From positions 1-8,148 of the forward strand of contig JAQCLA010000108.1 in assembly GCA_027592105.1 (NCBI GenBank): DNA of 8,148 nt, given 5' to 3'. Source of the DNA: Pseudomonadota bacterium. GTDB lineage: Bacteria > Pseudomonadota > Alphaproteobacteria > Rhodobacterales > Rhodobacteraceae. Both the position numbers and the translations under genes were made by a program. The notes below the pieces were generated by a model. That model did no database searches. It saw only the letters and a list, made by a program, of their open reading frames with translations, and was not told the DNA's origin. Shown here piece after piece: positions 1 to 6,475 of the stretch (its first letter is position 1; each line of letters starts with the position of its first letter).

Positions 1-65
1 CTCAGTGGTAGAGCGCACCCTTGGTAAGGGTGAGGTCGGGAGTTCAATCCTCCCCTGCGGCACCA
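1..65 (+). tRNA. tRNA-Thr (anticodon GGT), 5' end missing
   Basis: This is the 3' part of a threonine tRNA; roughly the first ten bases (the 5' acceptor strand and the start of the D arm) lie outside the window. The anticodon stem pairs 16-20 with 28-32 around a seven-base loop whose anticodon GGT is at 23-25 and reads ACC/ACT threonine codons. The T stem pairs 38-42 with 50-54 around loop TTCAATC. The 3' acceptor strand is 55-61, the discriminator base is A62, and an encoded CCA is at 63-65. I see no copy of the tRNA 3' end elsewhere in the window, so nothing suggests an element integrated here. Confidence 0.95.
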
Positions 66-227
66 TCCCCACCGGATCGGTCAGACCAGCCCCACCACAG
101 GGCAAGTCGGTGCTTTGGCCTACATCGCACCCGCACGAATGCACGAAATTTAAACTTAAGATAAATAGAGAACAACTTTTTATTTCGCCATTTTGCTTAG
201 GATCGAAGCCAACGATCCGGAGCGACA
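66..227. other. Intergenic region with an A+T-rich promoter-like island
   Basis: Between the tRNA and the first protein gene, the DNA is G+C-rich to about 135 and then clearly A+T-rich from about 146 to 200. That is the usual look of a promoter in such a genome. I cannot choose one convincing -35/-10 pair. A short dyad (ACCG-GAT-CGGT, 71-81) follows the tRNA but lacks a T run, so it is not a convincing terminator. A short reading frame runs through the tRNA and this stretch and is not a credible gene. Confidence 0.5.
200..218 (+). promoter_or_regulatory. Leader hairpin directly abutting a Shine-Dalgarno
   Basis: GGATCG (200-205) pairs perfectly with CGATCC (213-218) around a seven-base loop. 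The very next bases are GGAG (219-222), the ribosome-binding site for the ATG at 228. If formed in the mRNA, the stem would sit against the ribosome-binding site without covering it. The stem is seen in the sequence; a role in controlling translation is inference, and a 6-bp stem can occur by chance. Confidence 0.35.
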
Positions 228-815
228 ATGCCCCTTAGACTGTCTGGACTGACCCAATTTCTTTTCGCCGATCGTAATCTCGGGCCGCGAGAGGCGGATC
301 ATGCCGTGTCGCTGGCAGACCGGCTGGCACAGGGGGTGGATATTCGGCTAGGCGGCGCAAAAGGCCATCGCCCGCGCGAGGCGGCGGCGCATATCCTCGG
401 GCCAAGCATCGTCGATCGGCGGATCTTACTTGTGGCCGAACCGCGATCATCGATCCAAACCCATCTGGGCTGGCTCGATCAAAACACGCGCGGCGTCTAT
501 GCCTATGGCACACCGGCACAGGCGGTAGCAGCAGCAGCCGTGTCGGGCGACGCGACCGTGTTGATCGTCGATATCGATATGTTCTTGAATGTACATGTCG
601 CGTTGGATGTTCTCAGCACCCAGCGGCAGCATGCGCCCAACCAAGTCACGGTGATCGCCTCGGAGCGGTTCACGATGCATGACATGAGTTGCGAACGTGC
701 CGCGATTGCCGATGCCTCGATCCGTCTGCCGGTCTCGCGGCCGGAGTTGGCGCTGGCCTTGGGTGCGGCGGTCAGCAACAACGGCTTTATCCGTGGGCGT
801 GGGCGATTGAACTGA
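228..815 (+). CDS. Hypothetical protein with a degenerate receiver-like domain
   Basis: This 195-aa protein has no signal peptide or membrane segment, so it is probably cytoplasmic. ATG at 228 follows GGAG with a five-base gap, which supports the start. Residues 1-60 are not recognisable. Residues about 64-182 have the strand order of a CheY-like receiver: RRILLVAEP (65-72), where the usual acidic pair is reduced to Glu71; VLIVDIDMF (111-119), with Asp115 where the phosphorylated Asp should be; VTVIASE (140-146), with Ser145 at the Ser/Thr position; and an IRLPV stretch (165-169), where the conserved Lys before Pro is Leu167. I infer a pseudo-receiver that may bind a partner without normal phosphorylation. 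The gene stands alone but lies 0.7 kb from a response regulator and 2 kb from a hybrid kinase, so a link to that pathway is possible. It could instead be an unrelated alpha/beta protein. Confidence 0.7.
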   Translation: MPLRLSGLTQFLFADRNLGPREADHAVSLADRLAQGVDIRLGGAKGHRPREAAAHILGPSIVDRRILLVAEPRSSIQTHLGWLDQNTRGVYAYGTPAQAVAAAAVSGDATVLIVDIDMFLNVHVALDVLSTQRQHAPNQVTVIASERFTMHDMSCERAAIADASIRLPVSRPELALALGAAVSNNGFIRGRGRLN

Positions 816-914
816 TCGCGCGCACGACGGTGAGCATTCGCGCACCGTCGAGGGGCCAAGTGCTCAACCGGCACCTTGCGTCGCGGAAGCGCCGCCGCGG
901 CCTCTTAGGATACT
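816..914. other. Intergenic stretch, nothing clear
   Basis: Noncoding DNA between the receiver-like gene and the promoter-like sequence of the next gene. It contains a short G+C-rich dyad (CGCGG and CCGCG near 885-902) without a following T run, so I do not call a terminator. Confidence 0.4.
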
Positions 915-943
915 TTGTGACAAGCCAAGGGAGTTTTTAGACT
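915..943 (+). promoter_or_regulatory. Candidate sigma-70-type promoter for the gene at 1020
   Basis: TTGTGA (915-920) and TAGACT (938-943) are separated by exactly 17 bases, and each matches four of six consensus positions. Transcription would start near 950, placing the 958-1002 hairpin at the very start of the message. This is a visual match only. Confidence 0.35.
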
Positions 944-957
944 CAGCCCTCAAGAAC

Positions 958-1002
958 GGGATGCGCAAGGCGCCGCTATTAATGGCGGGCGGCCAGCATC
1001 CC
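958..1002 (+). promoter_or_regulatory. Long stem-loop in the leader of the gene at 1020
   Basis: GGGATGC (958-964) pairs perfectly with GCATCCC (996-1002). Inside it, a second short G+C stem is possible (CCGC 973-976 with GCGG 985-988). The structure ends 17 bases before the GTG start and has no T run, so it is not an intrinsic terminator. It may stabilise the message, control translation or bind a protein; none of these can be chosen from sequence alone. Confidence 0.4.
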
Positions 1003-1019
1003 TAGCGGGGGCGACCGAC

Positions 1020-1382
1020 GTGAACACTGCATCCTTTCTCGACCAAAACCTGCGCAGCGCATTGAACGCAGAGGCGCAAACCAGCGCCTTGCGCCCTAGC
1101 GTGATCCGTTCGGAGTTCTTTCGCGACTATTCGCTCAAGCGGATTCTCGAAGCACCCGATGCCGCGTGGTTCGACCTTTTGCATACCCGCGGTGTCGGCG
1201 GCAAATCGACCAGCGCCATCGCCCATGTCGTGGCACAGGAATTGGCCGATCGTTTCCCCAAGGAATGGACCCAAGCCCAAAAGCTGGCCGCATCCGATAG
1301 CGCCGCTGCCCATGATGCGGCTTGGCCGGTCGGGGCACTTGTGCAGTTCATCAAGGTCTGGGTGACGCCTGTCGCCGACTAA
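1020..1382 (+). CDS. Hypothetical protein, 120 aa
   Basis: I do not recognise this small, probably cytoplasmic protein. It has no signal peptide, membrane helix or cysteine. The middle is charged and helix-like (FFRDYSLKRILEAP, 38-51), followed by a Gly-rich turn RGVGGKSTS (58-66). That turn loosely recalls a phosphate loop but does not match Walker A spacing, so I do not call it one. The C-terminal part is rich in Ala and Trp. GTG at 1020 is the only usable start: the frame is open back to a stop at 918 and has no ATG. A weak G-rich Shine-Dalgarno lies at about 1007-1010. Codons look native, with roughly 70% G/C at third positions by hand count, which favours this frame over the equally long antisense frame. 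It has its own candidate promoter and leader hairpin and runs toward the response regulator gene. Confidence 0.65.
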   Translation: MNTASFLDQNLRSALNAEAQTSALRPSVIRSEFFRDYSLKRILEAPDAAWFDLLHTRGVGGKSTSAIAHVVAQELADRFPKEWTQAQKLAASDSAAAHDAAWPVGALVQFIKVWVTPVAD

Positions 1383-1408
1383 GGGGGCAAGCAACGCATC
1401 GAGACACG

Positions 1409-1432
1409 AAAAACCCCGCCAGCGGCGGGGTT
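1409..1432 (-). terminator. Intrinsic terminator of the response regulator gene
   Basis: A nine-base-pair stem (1412-1420 with 1424-1432, core CCCCGCC/GGCGGGG) closes a three-base loop. On the minus strand it is followed by TTTTT (1413-1409), the classic rho-independent layout, about 40 bases after the stop codon at 1471. In the plus direction the stem is followed only by TTCAAC, so it would be a weak terminator for the 1020-1382 gene. Confidence 0.85.
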
Positions 1433-1470
1433 CAACATGACATCAAGAGAGCGTCGGGCCTGATGTCCCG

Positions 1471-2085
1471 TCAGATCAACATGCGCTCGCGTGCGATGAT
1501 GCAGGCATGGGCGCGGTTGCGCGCGCCCAGCTTGGTGCAAATGTTGCGCATGATCATTTTGACCTGCGTCTCGGTCACGGCCAGGGCGCGTGCAATTTCT
1601 TTGTTGGTGTCGCCATCCGCGGCAAGGCGCAGCACATGCACCTCGCGGTCGGACACGGGCTCGCGCTTGACCGGCGTGGTCGGCGCATTGGCCTCCGCCG
1701 GGCCATCGACATGCGGAATAAAGGTCTGACCGCTGCGGATCAGTTGCAGCACGCTTTGCAGCGACTTCAACGGCATCGTCTTGGGGATATAGCCGCTCAG
1801 CCCCAGCTTGATGGAATCGTCGAGAAACTGCCGATCAAGCTGGCCGGTGAACAACACCACCTGCCCGTCGCCTGCCCGCTTGACCACTTCGGCCACGCTC
1901 GACAAGCCATGCATGCCCGGCATCCGCAGATCCAGAAGGACCACATCATAGGGCGTCTTTTCCAGCTCATCGACCGCACCCTGCCGCGAGGTCGTCACGG
2001 CGACTTCAAAGCCCGCTTCCTCCCGCAGCGCATGCGCCACGGCCTGGGCCAATAATGCATGATCGTCGGCAATGAGAACTTTCAT
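1471..2085 (-). CDS. Two-component response regulator, NarL/FixJ (LuxR) family
   Basis: This 204-aa cytoplasmic transcription regulator has an N-terminal receiver (about 1-118) and a C-terminal LuxR-type helix-turn-helix (about 142-200). The receiver pocket is complete: Asp7 and Asp8 in the IADDH motif, phospho-acceptor Asp52 in LLDLRMPG, Thr80 and Lys102 in IPKT. The DNA-binding domain shows the family pattern SDREVHVLRL, then NKEIARAL, then TETQVKMIMRNICTKLG. The start is not certain. ATG at 2085 begins the canonical receiver text but has a poor ribosome-binding site. GTG at 2109 would add eight residues and has AAAGGA about nine bases upstream. The gene is divergent from the SUOX-like/hybrid-kinase pair and is their likely output, receiving phosphate from the kinase's HPt domain (inference from context). 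It ends at a strong intrinsic terminator. No target genes are evident. Confidence 0.92.
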   Translation of the reverse strand: MKVLIADDHALLAQAVAHALREEAGFEVAVTTSRQGAVDELEKTPYDVVLLDLRMPGMHGLSSVAEVVKRAGDGQVVLFTGQLDRQFLDDSIKLGLSGYIPKTMPLKSLQSVLQLIRSGQTFIPHVDGPAEANAPTTPVKREPVSDREVHVLRLAADGDTNKEIARALAVTETQVKMIMRNICTKLGARNRAHACIIARERMLI

Positions 2086-2220
2086 ATCGTCCGCGCGATT
2101 TCTATCCACGAGTGCGTATCCTTTGCTTGGACCAGTCTTTCGACGAAGTAAGACGTTCAGCGCCTCACGATCCACCAAACATTCGTGTCTTTTTTTAGTG
2201 ACTTTCGCAAGGGTTGGACC

Positions 2221-2244
2221 CAAAAGATACTTTTGCAACTTTTG
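2221..2244. promoter_or_regulatory. A+T-rich inverted and direct repeats in the divergent control region
   Basis: CAAAAG-ATA-CTTTTG (2221-2235) is a perfect six-base inverted repeat. The word ACTTTTG occurs at 2229-2235 and again at 2238-2244, nine bases apart. GGGTTGGACCC (2211-2221) is a further short dyad touching it. They lie just upstream of the candidate promoter for the 2336 gene and between two divergent genes, where a regulator, perhaps the adjacent LuxR-type protein, would bind. Binding is inferred. Confidence 0.35.
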
Positions 2245-2249
2245 ATAGT

Positions 2250-2279
2250 TTGTTTGTTCTGAGGCGCATGTTCTATAAT
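2250..2279 (+). promoter_or_regulatory. Promoter of the SUOX-like/hybrid kinase pair
   Basis: TATAAT at 2274-2279 is a perfect -10 box in otherwise G+C-rich DNA. TTGTTT at 2250-2255 is a partial -35 at 18 bases spacing. Transcription would start near 2286, giving a leader of about 50 bases before the ATG at 2336. Confidence 0.55.
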
Positions 2280-2294
2280 AAAATAGTTGTTAAC

Positions 2295-2312
2295 GGCACC
2301 CTTAAGGGCGCC
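2295..2312 (+). promoter_or_regulatory. Operator-like or hairpin dyad in the leader
   Basis: An 18-base dyad is centred on the perfect palindrome CCCTTAAGGG (2299-2308) and extended by GGC/GCC arms with one mismatch. It lies downstream of the predicted start of transcription and 23 bases before the ATG at 2336. It could be a protein-binding operator or a leader hairpin. Confidence 0.4.
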
Positions 2313-2335
2313 TGCGTGTTGAGTGGGATTTAACG

Positions 2336-2836
2336 ATGAAACCAGTTGTGACCCGGCGTAGCCTTGTTTCGATGATGGCCAGCCTACCAGCATTCGCGTT
2401 GATCGGTCAAAACGTTCGCGCCGATGCTGATGCGGCCATCCTCTCGGTGCGACTGAACGATGCCGAGGCGCAATTTACCGACGCAACCCTGTCTGACCTG
2501 CCGCAGGTCAGCTTTTCGACGACGACGCTTTGGACGCAAGGACAGATCAGTTTCGCGGGGCCGACCCTGCAAAGCGTGCTCGAAGCGACAGGGGCCATGC
2601 AAGATGTGGCTGCGATCCGCCTGACCGCGCTCAACGACTACAGCGTGACGATGGAGACAGCGCTGATCGGGCCGAATGCGCCGATCGTGGCCAATCGGAT
2701 CGACGGCGCCCCCTTCAGCGTCAGGGACAAGGGGCCGCTCTGGATCATGTTCCCCTTCGATCTCGATATCAGGTATCGCAGCGAAACCTTTTATGCCCTG
2801 AGTATCTGGCAACTATCACACATCGAGAGCGTATGA
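2336..2836 (+). CDS. Exported SUOX-fold (molybdopterin oxidoreductase-like) protein without cysteine
   Basis: This 166-aa protein is probably periplasmic. The N-terminus has a twin arginine (TRRSLVS, 6-12), a hydrophobic stretch and a likely cut after VRA at residue 29, suggesting Tat export. The mature part shows motifs I associate with the oxidoreductase molybdopterin-binding (sulfite-oxidase-like) fold: FAGPTLQSVLEATGA (73-87), LTALNDYSV (97-105), DKGPLWIMFPFD (131-142) and SIWQL (156-160). It is shorter than catalytic members and has no cysteine at all, so the residue that ligates molybdenum in SUOX or MsrP is absent. A non-catalytic ligand-binding or sensor role is therefore more likely (inference). 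GGGA seven bases before ATG supports the start. Its stop overlaps the kinase start (ATGA), which suggests translational coupling and a shared function. Confidence 0.75.
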   Translation: MKPVVTRRSLVSMMASLPAFALIGQNVRADADAAILSVRLNDAEAQFTDATLSDLPQVSFSTTTLWTQGQISFAGPTLQSVLEATGAMQDVAAIRLTALNDYSVTMETALIGPNAPIVANRIDGAPFSVRDKGPLWIMFPFDLDIRYRSETFYALSIWQLSHIESV

Positions 2837-5466
2837 GCCTGCCCGAGCCGATGGGGCCGATCGAGGGGATATTCTCTCCTCCGGTCAGGTCGATCGCAGC
2901 GCGCGTGCTGACGGCGCTTTTGCTTGCCTTCGCCGTGATCCTGATCGGGACGGCGATCAAGCTTTACCATAATATCGATGCGGTACGCGCCGCCGAAAGC
3001 GATAACAAGGTCTGGAACATCGTCCAGTTCGAGGTGGATTACCGCGATCTGATGATCGCGTCCCTGCAAGCGCAAGCTGCGGCACAAACGGGGACGGATA
3101 CGACCATCGCGGCCGGGGTAGCGCGCCTGCGATTGGAATTCGACATCTTCTATAGCCGGATCAATGCGCTGTTTGCGACCCTGCACAGCAGCGCATTGGC
3201 CCCCGAATTCGCAGCCGAGATGGCACAGCTCGACACCGCGCGCACCGCATTGGCGACGCAGGTTGACGCGCTTTCGCTTGGGCCCGAGATCGGCGCGTCA
3301 CTCAGCGGGTTTCATGCACAGGCAAGCGCGCTCAACGCCTTGGTGCGGCGGCTTTCGGTCGATGCGTTGCAATTATTGATCATCCGCACCGAGGATGCGC
3401 GCCTGCAAGAACGCCAACTATTGGCGGCCATGTTCGGGGCCAGTATCGCGCTGATCTTGCTGACGATCGTATCCGTGGCCCTGTCGATCCGGCTTGGGCG
3501 TAACCATGCCGCAGCCCAAGTGCGGATTGAGCGCAGCACGGCCTTGGCCAAGGCCGCTTTCGAGTCAGCCGTCACCGCGATGCTGATCTGTGACGCAGAT
3601 GGGCGCATCTTGTTGACCAACCCCGCCGCCAGCGAGATTTTCGGCCATAGCGATGCCGATTTGCACGGGCATAGCCTGCACGAAACATTGATCCCACAAG
3701 AACGCTTGGCCGAATATCGGCGCTTTTTGCGGTTCATTCGGGCCTCGGGCGAAGGGGGCGACGCCACAATCGGCCCGGTACAGGTGTCCGCCCAACGCGC
3801 CAGCGGCGAGGTCTTTCCCGCGGCGGTCTTGGTGCGCATCACCCAACTCGACGCCGATCAAAGGCTGATCTTGGTCTTCGCCCAAGATATCTCGGAACAG
3901 GTGGAATACGAAACGCGCCTGCAAGACGCCGCGGATGAGGCCCGCCGTTACGCCACAGCGCAGCGGCGTTTCCTTGCGACGATGAGCCATGAACTACGCA
4001 CCCCCCTGCATGGCTTGCGTGCAGCACTTGACCTGTTGAAACGCCAATCACTGTCTATATCGGCCAGAAAATTGGTCGAGATCGCACAGCAAAGCTGCAC
4101 CCATGCGCTGCAGCAAACCGACAGCGCCTTGGACGCGATCCGCGCCACCCACGAGAATGAGGCGATCGTGGTGTTCGACCCGGTGCGCATCACCGATGAT
4201 CTGACAGCGGAAATGTCACTGATCGGACAAGATGATGGCACGAGGATCAGCCTAGAGGTCGGTGGCACGCGGCATGGTAATGGCTTTTTGGGCCGCCCGC
4301 GCGCCTTTGGCCGGGCAATGGGCAACCTGATCGCGAATGCCACGAAATACGCACCCGGCGGCCAGATCATCGTGAAACTGGATTTCGCCCCACCCGACGC
4401 GGCCGGTCAGGTGATGTTGCGCGCCGAGGTGATCGATGACGGCCCTGGTATTCCGGCAGAGCGGCTCGACCGGATATTCGAGCCTTTCAACCACGACCTT
4501 TTGCCTGAACAAAAGCATGAAAGCGGTGGCTTCGGGCTTGGCCTGTCCATCGTCAAACAGGCGGTGGCCGTCATGGGCGGCGATATCGCGGTGCAAAGCG
4601 ATCTCGGCCAAGGCTGCCATGTGGTCATTACTGTGCCGCTGATCCATGCCGCGGGTATGCGGGCCGCCCCCGTTGCGGCGGACGCGCTACCACTACGGCC
4701 CGCGCCGATGACAGGCCAAACGGGTCGGGTCGCGCTGGTGGTGGATGATGCGCGCGTCAACTGTGCCTTGGTCGCACAAATGCTGGGCGAGCTTGGCTAT
4801 GAGGTCGATACCGCCTTTTCTGGGCAAGACGCGGTCGCGCGCGCCGCGAACAAGGCCTATGAGCTGATCTTGATGGATTTCTACATGCCCGGCCTCACCG
4901 GGCCCGAGGCCGCCGCCCGGATCAAGCTTGCCGGCGCATCGGCGCAGGCCACGATCATCGGCATCACCGCACGCGTCGATCTGATGGGCTCGGATGCGGG
5001 CGCGCCCCCCGATATGGATCGCGTCTTGTTCAAACCCTTCGGACTGGCCGAACTTGAAGCTTGTTTGAAACATGGCGCAACACAACCCGCCGCGGCCGAT
5101 TTTTCACCAAGCAGTGACGAAATGGCGTTGTTGCGCGCCACACTCGAGATGTGCGGCGATGCGCTGGGAATGGCGCTGTTGCATGATACGCTGGGCTTGG
5201 CGGCACAAGCCTTGGCCGAGATCACGCAAGACCCCGCCGGCTGCGCCGAGATAGCCCATCGCGCAGCAGGCGCTGCGATGATGGCGGGTTTCCACGATCT
5301 GGGCTGTGCTTTGCGCGCCTTGGAACAAGCCGCGCGCGCGCAATCGGATGCAGGCGCATTGGCGCCCTTCGGCGATCGGCTGGCCAGCGCCACCGAAAAG
5401 GCGCAGGCCACGCTAGTTCAGATCGAGGCGATGCAAAAGCACCACCCGACCGCATTAGTCAGCTGA
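2833..5466 (+). CDS. Hybrid sensor histidine kinase with PAS, receiver and HPt domains
   Basis: This 877-aa inner-membrane kinase has membrane helices at about 20-43 and 198-220 that enclose a roughly 155-residue, mostly helical periplasmic region. PAS follows at about 236-355. HisKA has His386 in MSHELRTPLH. The HATPase has an N box (NLIANATKYAP, 498-508), G1 (DDGPGIP, 535-541) and G2 (GFGLGLSI, 566-573). The receiver (about 632-745) has Asp638/Asp639, acceptor Asp682 in MDFYMPG, Thr712 and Lys734. A C-terminal HPt-like bundle (about 762-865) has His809 in AHRAAGAA. All phosphotransfer residues are present, so an internal His-Asp-His relay ending at the neighbouring LuxR-type regulator is expected. 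I chose ATG 2833, which overlaps the upstream stop (ATGA); the frame is open 303 bases further upstream, but that part is the shadow of the SUOX-like gene. The gene's 3' end overlaps znuA by 12 bp. Confidence 0.93.
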   Translation: MSLPEPMGPIEGIFSPPVRSIAARVLTALLLAFAVILIGTAIKLYHNIDAVRAAESDNKVWNIVQFEVDYRDLMIASLQAQAAAQTGTDTTIAAGVARLRLEFDIFYSRINALFATLHSSALAPEFAAEMAQLDTARTALATQVDALSLGPEIGASLSGFHAQASALNALVRRLSVDALQLLIIRTEDARLQERQLLAAMFGASIALILLTIVSVALSIRLGRNHAAAQVRIERSTALAKAAFESAVTAMLICDADGRILLTNPAASEIFGHSDADLHGHSLHETLIPQERLAEYRRFLRFIRASGEGGDATIGPVQVSAQRASGEVFPAAVLVRITQLDADQRLILVFAQDISEQVEYETRLQDAADEARRYATAQRRFLATMSHELRTPLHGLRAALDLLKRQSLSISARKLVEIAQQSCTHALQQTDSALDAIRATHENEAIVVFDPVRITDDLTAEMSLIGQDDGTRISLEVGGTRHGNGFLGRPRAFGRAMGNLIANATKYAPGGQIIVKLDFAPPDAAGQVMLRAEVIDDGPGIPAERLDRIFEPFNHDLLPEQKHESGGFGLGLSIVKQAVAVMGGDIAVQSDLGQGCHVVITVPLIHAAGMRAAPVAADALPLRPAPMTGQTGRVALVVDDARVNCALVAQMLGELGYEVDTAFSGQDAVARAANKAYELILMDFYMPGLTGPEAAARIKLAGASAQATIIGITARVDLMGSDAGAPPDMDRVLFKPFGLAELEACLKHGATQPAAADFSPSSDEMALLRATLEMCGDALGMALLHDTLGLAAQALAEITQDPAGCAEIAHRAAGAAMMAGFHDLGCALRALEQAARAQSDAGALAPFGDRLASATEKAQATLVQIEAMQKHHPTALVS

Positions 5467-6462
5467 CAGGCAGCTTTCGAAAGAGGCGGCCATGCCTTGC
5501 ATCAGCGCGGCATAAAGATCCGTCCCAGGCGTCAGCGTGGCGCCTAGCGGATCGATCACACCGATATTGACGCCAGTGCCATCAAAAACCGCATCGACCA
5601 AGCCGCGGTTGAATTGCGGCTCGGCAAAGACACAGGTGATCGCTTGATCGGCGACCAGATCACGGATTTCAGCCACCCGCGCCGGACCGGGCGGTGCGGC
5701 GTCCGAAAGGCTGATGGCCCCGGCGGCCTCGACCCCGAAGCGGGCTTCGAAATAATGATAGGCGTCGTGGAAAACGATGAAATGACCATCGAGCTGGCCC
5801 ATGCGCGCGGCGATCTCGGCCTCAAGCGCGGTTAGCCCCGCCTGCGCCTGCGATGCATTTGCCGCATAGCGCGCGGCGTTTTCAGGGTCGAGGCGGGATA
5901 GCTCATCGGCGATCACGCCAAGCCAAACCCCCGCGTTGACCGGATCAAGCCAAGCATGCGGATCGGTGCCGGAATGGTCGTGGTCGTCATGTCCGTGATC
6001 GTCATGACCATGCTCGTTATGAGCATGTTCTTCGTGGCCGTGGTCGTCATGCGCGTCTTTCTCGCCATCTGCGTCATGCGCACCATGATCATGGGCGGCA
6101 AAGCGCACACCTTGGCGGAAATCCAACAGACGCACACTTTCGGCCTCGAGCAAGCTCAGCCGTGCGGCATCAGGCGCAAGCGTGTCCAGCGGATCGGCCA
6201 GCCAAGGCGTCAGGCCCGGCCCGACCCAGATCACCAGTTCCGCCCCTTGCAGCACCGCCGCCTCGGAGGGGCGCAGCGCGTAGCCATGCGGCGAGGCACC
6301 GGACGGCACGACCAGATCAGGCGCGCCAACCCCCGCCATCACCTTGGCGACCAAGGCATGGACCGGTGCGATATCAACCACCACGCGCGGCACATCGGCC
6401 AGCGCAGGCGCGCCAAGCAGCAGGGGCAAAGCGGAGAGACTTGCCAGTTTTTGGGTGTGCAT
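5455..6462 (-). CDS. znuA: Zinc ABC transporter substrate-binding protein ZnuA
   Basis: This 335-aa periplasmic protein captures zinc and hands it to ZnuBC. A Sec signal peptide ends at ALA (residue 22). Metal-site histidines of the cluster A-I family are seen at His59 (GASPHGY), His169 (DPHAWLDP) and His232 (FHDAYHYFE). Cys277 and Cys331 match the disulphide pair of E. coli ZnuA. A His-rich, acidic loop (124-163) with 14 histidines is the hallmark of zinc-specific members and is thought to gather zinc. I chose ATG 6462 because GAGGA lies five bases before it. ATGs at 6474 and further upstream lack a ribosome-binding site, and the upstream ones run into the Zur boxes. It is divergent from zur-znuC-znuB and is likely repressed by Zur in zinc-replete cells. 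Its last codons overlap the convergent kinase gene. Confidence 0.96.
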   Translation of the reverse strand: MHTQKLASLSALPLLLGAPALADVPRVVVDIAPVHALVAKVMAGVGAPDLVVPSGASPHGYALRPSEAAVLQGAELVIWVGPGLTPWLADPLDTLAPDAARLSLLEAESVRLLDFRQGVRFAAHDHGAHDADGEKDAHDDHGHEEHAHNEHGHDDHGHDDHDHSGTDPHAWLDPVNAGVWLGVIADELSRLDPENAARYAANASQAQAGLTALEAEIAARMGQLDGHFIVFHDAYHYFEARFGVEAAGAISLSDAAPPGPARVAEIRDLVADQAITCVFAEPQFNRGLVDAVFDGTGVNIGVIDPLGATLTPGTDLYAALMQGMAASFESCLSAD

Positions 6463-6475
6463 CGCAATCCTCATA

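Noticed and set aside
1..65. tRNA-Thr as an attachment site for an integrated element
   Set aside because: No integrase gene and no repeated tRNA 3' end were found in the window.
58..66. A tail-end CCA read as a later addition instead of encoded sequence
   Set aside because: The CCA is present in the DNA directly after the discriminator base, so it is encoded.
5..238. A 77-aa reading frame starting inside the tRNA gene
   Set aside because: It overlaps a structural RNA, has no ribosome-binding site and runs through A+T-rich noncoding DNA.
1195..1212. A possible Walker A loop (RGVGGKSTS) in the hypothetical 120-aa protein
   Set aside because: It lacks the GxxxxGK spacing, and no Walker B or other nucleotide-binding motif follows in this small protein.
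1002..1394. A 130-aa minus-strand frame opposite the hypothetical gene
   Set aside because: The plus frame has the expected G/C bias at third codon positions and its own promoter-like leader, and the minus frame shows no recognisable motif; the choice is likely but not certain.
2110..2238. An N-terminal extension of the response regulator up to an ATG at 2238
   Set aside because: Receiver domains start at the MKVLIADDH text; the extension is basic, unlike any domain, and covers the divergent control region. A short extension to GTG 2109 is left open in the feature entry.
2530..2832. A 101-residue N-terminal extension of the hybrid kinase
   Set aside because: It is the out-of-frame shadow of the SUOX-like gene, with Arg/Asp-rich low-quality sequence; ATG 2833 with the ATGA overlap is the better start.
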